DNA from: Rhizobium leguminosarum | Lineage (GTDB): Bacteria; Pseudomonadota; Alphaproteobacteria; Rhizobiales; Rhizobiaceae | Assembly: GCF_017876795.1 (NCBI RefSeq) | Contig: NZ_JAGIOR010000003.1 | Span: 248,001 to 312,000, forward strand | DNA length: 64,000 nucleotides | Reading direction: 5' to 3' | Shown here: piece after piece, positions 60,287-64,000 of the stretch | Layout of the letters: each line of letters begins with the position of its first letter | How positions within the stretch are numbered: the first letter of the stretch is position 1 | Made by a program: the position numbers and the translations under genes | Notes under the pieces: generated by a model | What the model was told of the DNA's origin: nothing | Database searches by the model: none | Seen by the model: only the letters and a program-made list of their open reading frames with translations

Positions 60287-61776
60287 CCAAGACCATCGAG
60301 ACCCTGCTGACCTGGCGCGATGTCGCCCGTGTCGGGGCAGGGGAGGCGCTGGCGCTGTCGCCCGCCGCTTGGGCGCGTATCGAGCAGGCAAGCCGCATCG
60401 TCGCCAGCATCGTCGAGACCGGCGTGCGCGCCTACGGCGTCAACACCGGCGTCGGGGCGCTGGCGGATATGGTGGTCGATCGGGCCTCCCAGAGCCTTTT
60501 GTCGCGCAGCATCGTGCTCAGCCATGCGTGCGGCGTGGGGCCGTTGCTGGGCGGTCGCGAAGTGCGCGCCATCATCGCCGCTCAGATTGCCAATTTCGCC
60601 CACGGCCATTCCGGCGTACGGCGCGATGTCGTCAAGCATCTCACAGCTATGCTGGAGCATGACTGCATTCCCGACGTGCCGTCCAAGGGCTCCGCCGGTT
60701 ATCTCGTCCACAATGCCCATATTGCGCTTGTTCTGATCGGCGAAGGCAGCGCCACGCTTGCCGGCCGGCGCATGAGCGGCCGCGAGGCGCTGGCGGTGAT
60801 CGGCCTCAAACCGCTGGTGCTCGGCGCCAAGGAGGGCTTGAGCCTCGTCAACGGCACGGCCTGCGCCACGGGCCTGACCGCCACAGCGCTTTCCCGCGCC
60901 GAGCGGCTGCTCGACTGGGCCGATGCCATCGCGGCGCTGACGCTCGAAGCGGCAGGCTGCCAGATTGCCGCCTTCGACGAAGCGGTGCTGGCGCTGCGCC
61001 CATCGGCGGGGATCGAAAAGGTGGGCACGACGCTGCGGGCCCGGCTTTTCGGCAGCGGCCTTGTCGCCGCCGCCTTCGGGCGGCGCACCCAGGATGCGCT
61101 TAGCCTTCGTTCGGTGCCGCATGCGCATGGCGCCGCCCGCGACGTCTTCGACAATTCAGCCCGTATCGTCGATCAGGAACTTGCCTCGGTGACGGACAAT
61201 CCCGCCGTCTCCGGCACGCCCGAACATCCGATCGTCTCCTCCGAGGCGCATGCGGTCGCCCCGGCGCTCGGGCAGGCGGCCGATAGCCTCGCTATTGCGC
61301 TGGCGCAGATCGGCGCGATCAGCGAACGGCGCATGGACCGGCTGGTCAATCCGCTGGTGAGCGGCCTGCCGCCGTTTTTGGCGAGTGACGCCGGCAGCCA
61401 TTCCGGCTTCATGATCGCCCAATATACCGCAGCCGCACTCAGCAACGACAACCGCCGGCTTGCCGCCCCTGCGGCCATGGATGGCGGCCTGACCTCCGGC
61501 CTGCAGGAAGATTTCCTCGCCCATCCCACAGCTGCCGCCGGCAAGCTGCTCACGGTCATCGACAATGCCGAATATATCCTGGCGATCGAGCTGATGGCCG
61601 CTGCCCAGGCGCATGATTTTCTGGCAGCGACGGCGCCGCGGGCGGCGGGCACGGATCTTCTCTATCAGGCCGTGCGCCAGCGTATCTCCCATTATGGCGA
61701 CGAACGGCCGCTAAACGGCGATATCGAGGCCGTGCGCAACCTGATCCGCGAGACCGCGCCGCCGTCGATCGGCTGA
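60283..61776 (+). CDS. HutH/PAL-superfamily protein lacking the MIO-forming Ala-Ser-Gly
   Basis: A 497-residue homologue of the histidine ammonia-lyase at 50984, alignable along its length. [12 protein letters not shown] (from residue 51), [21 protein letters not shown] and GLQEDFLAH match the enzyme. At the MIO site HutH has [15 protein letters not shown], whereas this protein has [12 protein letters not shown] (residues 135-146), three residues shorter and without Ala-Ser-Gly. It therefore cannot form MIO in the known way, though other active-site segments persist. It is translationally coupled to an amino-acid importer. It may use another mechanism, catalyse a different reaction, or have lost activity. 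Confidence 0.85.
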   Translation: MTKTIETLLTWRDVARVGAGEALALSPAAWARIEQASRIVASIVETGVRAYGVNTGVGALADMVVDRASQSLLSRSIVLSHACGVGPLLGGREVRAIIAAQIANFAHGHSGVRRDVVKHLTAMLEHDCIPDVPSKGSAGYLVHNAHIALVLIGEGSATLAGRRMSGREALAVIGLKPLVLGAKEGLSLVNGTACATGLTATALSRAERLLDWADAIAALTLEAAGCQIAAFDEAVLALRPSAGIEKVGTTLRARLFGSGLVAAAFGRRTQDALSLRSVPHAHGAARDVFDNSARIVDQELASVTDNPAVSGTPEHPIVSSEAHAVAPALGQAADSLAIALAQIGAISERRMDRLVNPLVSGLPPFLASDAGSHSGFMIAQYTAAALSNDNRRLAAPAAMDGGLTSGLQEDFLAHPTAAAGKLLTVIDNAEYILAIELMAAAQAHDFLAATAPRAAGTDLLYQAVRQRISHYGDERPLNGDIEAVRNLIRETAPPSIG

Positions 61777-61789
61777 GCCGGGAAGATTG

Positions 61790-62332
61790 TCAGAACGGCT
61801 TGCTGGTTGCCGAATCCTGCTTGGCCTTTTCGCCGGCCCCGAGACGCTTGAGGCACTGGGCGAAGGTGGGGTAGAGCTGATCCACCCGCGAGAGCGGCAG
61901 CGTCCAGTCGCCTTCGTCGCCGGCAAAGGTCAGCTGCACGTCAGGAGTTCCGGCAAAGGAATTCTTGATGATCTTCTTCAGTCCGCCGCTTCCTTTGCTG
62001 GCCGGTGGCCAGAGGCGAAGCGTGGTCTTGTCGAAGAATTCGGCGGCGACCACTTTCGTCATCGCACGATCGGTCAGCGTCACCTCGGTCGTGGTGCCGG
62101 CCGGAATGTCCCAGGTGTCCTTGGTGACCAGCCAGAAAGTCTCGGTGGCGCTCTGGCGGAATTCCACGGTCTTGCCGAGTTCGCTGTTCCACAGCAGCCG
62201 GCAATAGGCAGGGCGCTCGCCGGCAAAGCCGACCGACCATTGTCTTGCGTCTCCCATCCATTCGGTCTCGCCCAAGGCGGCGACCGGCTGCAGGACGGCC
62301 GCCATCAGAACCATCGCGGTCAGAATTTTCAT
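61790..62332 (-). CDS. Secreted hypothetical protein
   Basis: A 180-residue protein with a signal peptide (MKILTAMVLMAAVLQPVAALG). The mature part is beta-rich with one pair of cysteines (AYCRLLW and AQCLKRL) that could form a disulfide. Segments such as WSVGFAGERPAYCRLLWNSELGKTVEFR suggest a periplasmic domain, but I do not recognise a family. The start at 62332 gives the best signal peptide. It is convergent with the lyase-like gene. Confidence 0.7.
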   Translation of the reverse strand: MKILTAMVLMAAVLQPVAALGETEWMGDARQWSVGFAGERPAYCRLLWNSELGKTVEFRQSATETFWLVTKDTWDIPAGTTTEVTLTDRAMTKVVAAEFFDKTTLRLWPPASKGSGGLKKIIKNSFAGTPDVQLTFAGDEGDWTLPLSRVDQLYPTFAQCLKRLGAGEKAKQDSATSKPF

Positions 62333-62521
62333 CGCCGAAACCATCTCCAGGACAATCGGCTCCAGCCATAGCAAAAGAAGGTTGAGCTTTTGCTACCGAG
62401 CCTTCCGCGGGGTGGTAGCGCCCACCGAAATGTCTCCGAATGCCGCACGGTCTTGATTTTGCGGCTGGCCTTGCCGATCTGGCGTAGATCGATATGAAGT
62501 GAAGGGAGCTCGACGGCAGGC

Positions 62522-63259
62522 ATGAGTGAGGTTCAACGACGAAGATTTTTGGCGAGGCTCACCGCATATGAGCCGCTGACGCTGATCATGCTGGCATCGG
62601 TTGCTGGCGGGCTGTTCGTGCTGCAGCGACTGACGAGCGAGGTTCTCGAAGGCGAGACCTTCCATTTTGATGAAACGATCCTGCTGGCGCTGAGGCGGCC
62701 GGGTGAACTTGGCGTGCCGATCGGGCCTGGCTGGCTGACGCATGCCGTCGCCGACATCACCAGCCTCGGCGGCGTCACTGTTCTTTCGCTGATGACGATC
62801 CTCGTCACCGTCTATCTTCTGCTCGACAGGCGTTGGCCGATCGCGATCTTCGTCTTCTCCTCGGTGCTGAGCGGCTGGCTGGCGAGCACGCTCTTGAAGA
62901 TACTCGTTGCGCGGCCGCGCCCTGACATCGTGCCGCATCTCGCCGAGGTCAGCGATCTCAGCTTTCCCTCTGGCCACGCGATGGTCTCGGCGGTGACCTA
63001 TCTGACGCTCGGGGCGCTGCTGGCGCGGACGCAGCGTTATCCCTCGACGCGGATTTTCGTCATGTTCGCCGGCGTCTTCCTGGCCGTCATCATCGGTTTG
63101 AGCCGGATCTATCTCGGCGTCCATTACCCGACGGATGTCCTCGCCGGATGGTGCGCCGGTGCACTCTGGGCGCTTGGCTGCTGGCTGATCTCGAAACGGT
63201 TCATTCCGAGCCGCGCGCCGACCGATGCCGCTGAAGCCGGAAATGGCGACCGCAGATAA
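62522..63259 (+). CDS. PAP2-family membrane phosphatase
   Basis: A 245-residue integral membrane phosphatase with about six helices. The three acid-phosphatase motifs are complete: KILVARPRP, FPSGHAM and SRIYLGVHYPTD. It likely dephosphorylates phosphatidate, undecaprenyl diphosphate or a lipid-sugar phosphate in the membrane. ATG 62522 is preceded by GGGAG at some distance. A long hairpin follows its stop. Confidence 0.92.
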   Translation: MSEVQRRRFLARLTAYEPLTLIMLASVAGGLFVLQRLTSEVLEGETFHFDETILLALRRPGELGVPIGPGWLTHAVADITSLGGVTVLSLMTILVTVYLLLDRRWPIAIFVFSSVLSGWLASTLLKILVARPRPDIVPHLAEVSDLSFPSGHAMVSAVTYLTLGALLARTQRYPSTRIFVMFAGVFLAVIIGLSRIYLGVHYPTDVLAGWCAGALWALGCWLISKRFIPSRAPTDAAEAGNGDRR

Positions 63260-63262
63260 AGC

Positions 63263-63302
63263 TTACAGCGCCGCGCATCTTTTAAGACGCGCGGCGCTGT
63301 AA
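63263..63302. terminator. Strong hairpin between convergent genes, probable terminator
   Basis: TTACAGCGCCGCGC (63263-63276) pairs perfectly with GCGCGGCGCTGTAA (63289-63302) over a 12-base loop. There is no long T run on either side, but the 14-bp stem between convergent genes points to termination in both directions. I recall this sequence type as recurrent in rhizobia. Confidence 0.65.
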
Positions 63303-63360
63303 CACTTTCAATCCTAGCATCGTGCTTTTCGGAAATCGATTCCGATTTCGGGCCGATGCG

Positions 63361-64000
63361 TTAGGTGCGCGGCTTCAGATTTTCCGGGTCATAGATCGGC
63401 TTGTAGCCGACGCCGACGATCTCCATCGGATAACTCTCGGCAAAATACTCGACATTCAGCTTGCGTCCGACCTGGCAATGCGACCAGGGCAAATAGGCCA
63501 GAGCAATGTTCTTGCCGACCGTGGGGCCGTACGCGATCGAGGTCGTGTAGGAGCGGCGGCCGAGCTCGTCGACCAGGACCTCTCCCGTGGCGGGATCGAC
63601 GACCGGCAGGTTGCCGAGGGGATAACGCTGCACGCCCGATTTGTCGGTATTCTCGGTCATCACAAGCGTGCAGAGCATAGCCGGCTGGTGTTCGCGCGCC
63701 TTGTATTCCAGATGTTTTGCCTTGCCGCGGAAATCGGCTTCCTTGACCTTCGGACGGGCGAGATCGGCTTCGATCAGGTTGTACTGGGTCAGGAGGTCGG
63801 CGTTCTGCAGGCGCAGGCTCTTTTCCATGCGGCGCGAGTTTGCATAGGTTTCTACGCCGAAGGCCATCACACCGGTCGAGCGCAGCGCATCCCAGACGGC
63901 AAGGCCGTCTTCGTATTTCATGTGCAGTTCCCAGCCCTGCTCGCCGACATAGGAGATACGGAAGGCGGTGACAGGCTTACCGGCGATTTCGATCGGCTTG
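63361..64000 (-). CDS. GcvT-domain protein, dimethylglycine/sarcosine dehydrogenase-like (partial, N-terminus off window)
   Basis: The last 213 residues of a protein that continues beyond the right edge. The frame is open from 64000 (KPIEIAGKPVTAFRISYVGEQGWELH) to the stop at 63361. GEQGWELHM...GLAVWDALRSTGVMAFGVETYANSRRMEKSLR and the C-terminal beta barrel (SYTTSIAYGPTVGKNIALAYLP) are those of the folate-binding GcvT domain. The size and sequence suggest a two-domain FAD-dependent dimethylglycine or sarcosine dehydrogenase more than the aminomethyltransferase itself; the FAD domain would lie outside the window. Confidence 0.8.
   Translation of the reverse strand, partial: KPIEIAGKPVTAFRISYVGEQGWELHMKYEDGLAVWDALRSTGVMAFGVETYANSRRMEKSLRLQNADLLTQYNLIEADLARPKVKEADFRGKAKHLEYKAREHQPAMLCTLVMTENTDKSGVQRYPLGNLPVVDPATGEVLVDELGRRSYTTSIAYGPTVGKNIALAYLPWSHCQVGRKLNVEYFAESYPMEIVGVGYKPIYDPENLKPRT

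Noticed and set aside
60283..61776. Second functional histidine ammonia-lyase (hutH2)
   Set aside because: The MIO-forming Ala-Ser-Gly is missing, so naming it as HutH would assign a chemistry the sequence does not support.
1..64000. tRNA, rRNA, CRISPR array, prophage or intact insertion sequence
   Set aside because: No tRNA-like cloverleaf, spaced identical repeats, integrase or transposase frames were recognised by reading the sequence; a covariance or repeat search was not possible.

Overview
The window reads as chromosomal or megaplasmid DNA of a Rhizobium-type alphaproteobacterium. It is high in G+C with dense, often overlapping genes (ATGA and TGATG junctions). The hut genes, the pcaQ/pcaDCHGB arrangement and the CTCTCCCC-type intergenic palindromes are all typical of Rhizobiaceae. 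The species cannot be fixed from sequence alone. I saw no rRNA, tRNA, CRISPR array, intact insertion sequence or origin.

Layout. 1-4.2 kb: end of a peptide-type ABC transporter operon and a class III nucleotide cyclase. 4.8-11.7 kb: nucleotide-sugar dehydrogenase, a DUF3095 cyclase-like protein, a small methyltransferase followed by a decayed partial copy of itself, an Rrf2 regulator divergent from a frameshifted flavoprotein, an ankyrin/cytochrome c fusion and a CopC-like protein. 11.9-16 kb: an AttEFGH-like lipoprotein-export-type ABC cassette. 16.1-20.8 kb: FkbM methyltransferase, a membrane/ferredoxin/cyclase fusion, a glycosyltransferase and a polysaccharide deacetylase. 20.8-26.6 kb: accessory enzymes (a broken hydrolase, GFA protein, AraC regulator with SDR and hydrolase, MBL protein, a C39-like orphan). 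26.9-36 kb: quinate/shikimate catabolism and uptake. 36.3-38 kb: a HipBA module. 38-43 kb: pcaBGHCD and pcaQ, the protocatechuate branch of the beta-ketoadipate pathway. 43-47.7 kb: a frameshifted ICMT-like gene, a RES/Xre toxin-antitoxin pair, small genes, a frameshifted DUF899 gene and a J-domain protein. 47.8-56.1 kb: complete histidine utilisation genes (hutD, U, G, H, I, divergent hutF and hutC). 56.1-61.8 kb: a second HutC-like regulator with an amino-acid ABC transporter and a HutH paralogue that lacks the MIO-forming Ala-Ser-Gly triad. 61.8-64 kb: a secreted hypothetical protein, a PAP2 phosphatase and the end of a GcvT/dimethylglycine-dehydrogenase-like gene.

How it works together. 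The 28-43 kb block appears to be one functional route. An ABC importer and dehydrogenases feed a dedicated AroQ and a two-domain 3-dehydroshikimate dehydratase to make protocatechuate. PcaGH, PcaB, PcaC and PcaD then open the ring and carry it to 3-oxoadipate; the thiolase and CoA-transferase steps lie elsewhere. The hut block converts histidine to glutamate by the five-step route through formylglutamate. The adjacent transporter and MIO-less HutH-like gene look like a related but functionally diverged amino-acid module and are the most unusual item in the window. Four genes carry single-base frameshifts, so either gene decay or base-calling errors affect this assembly.
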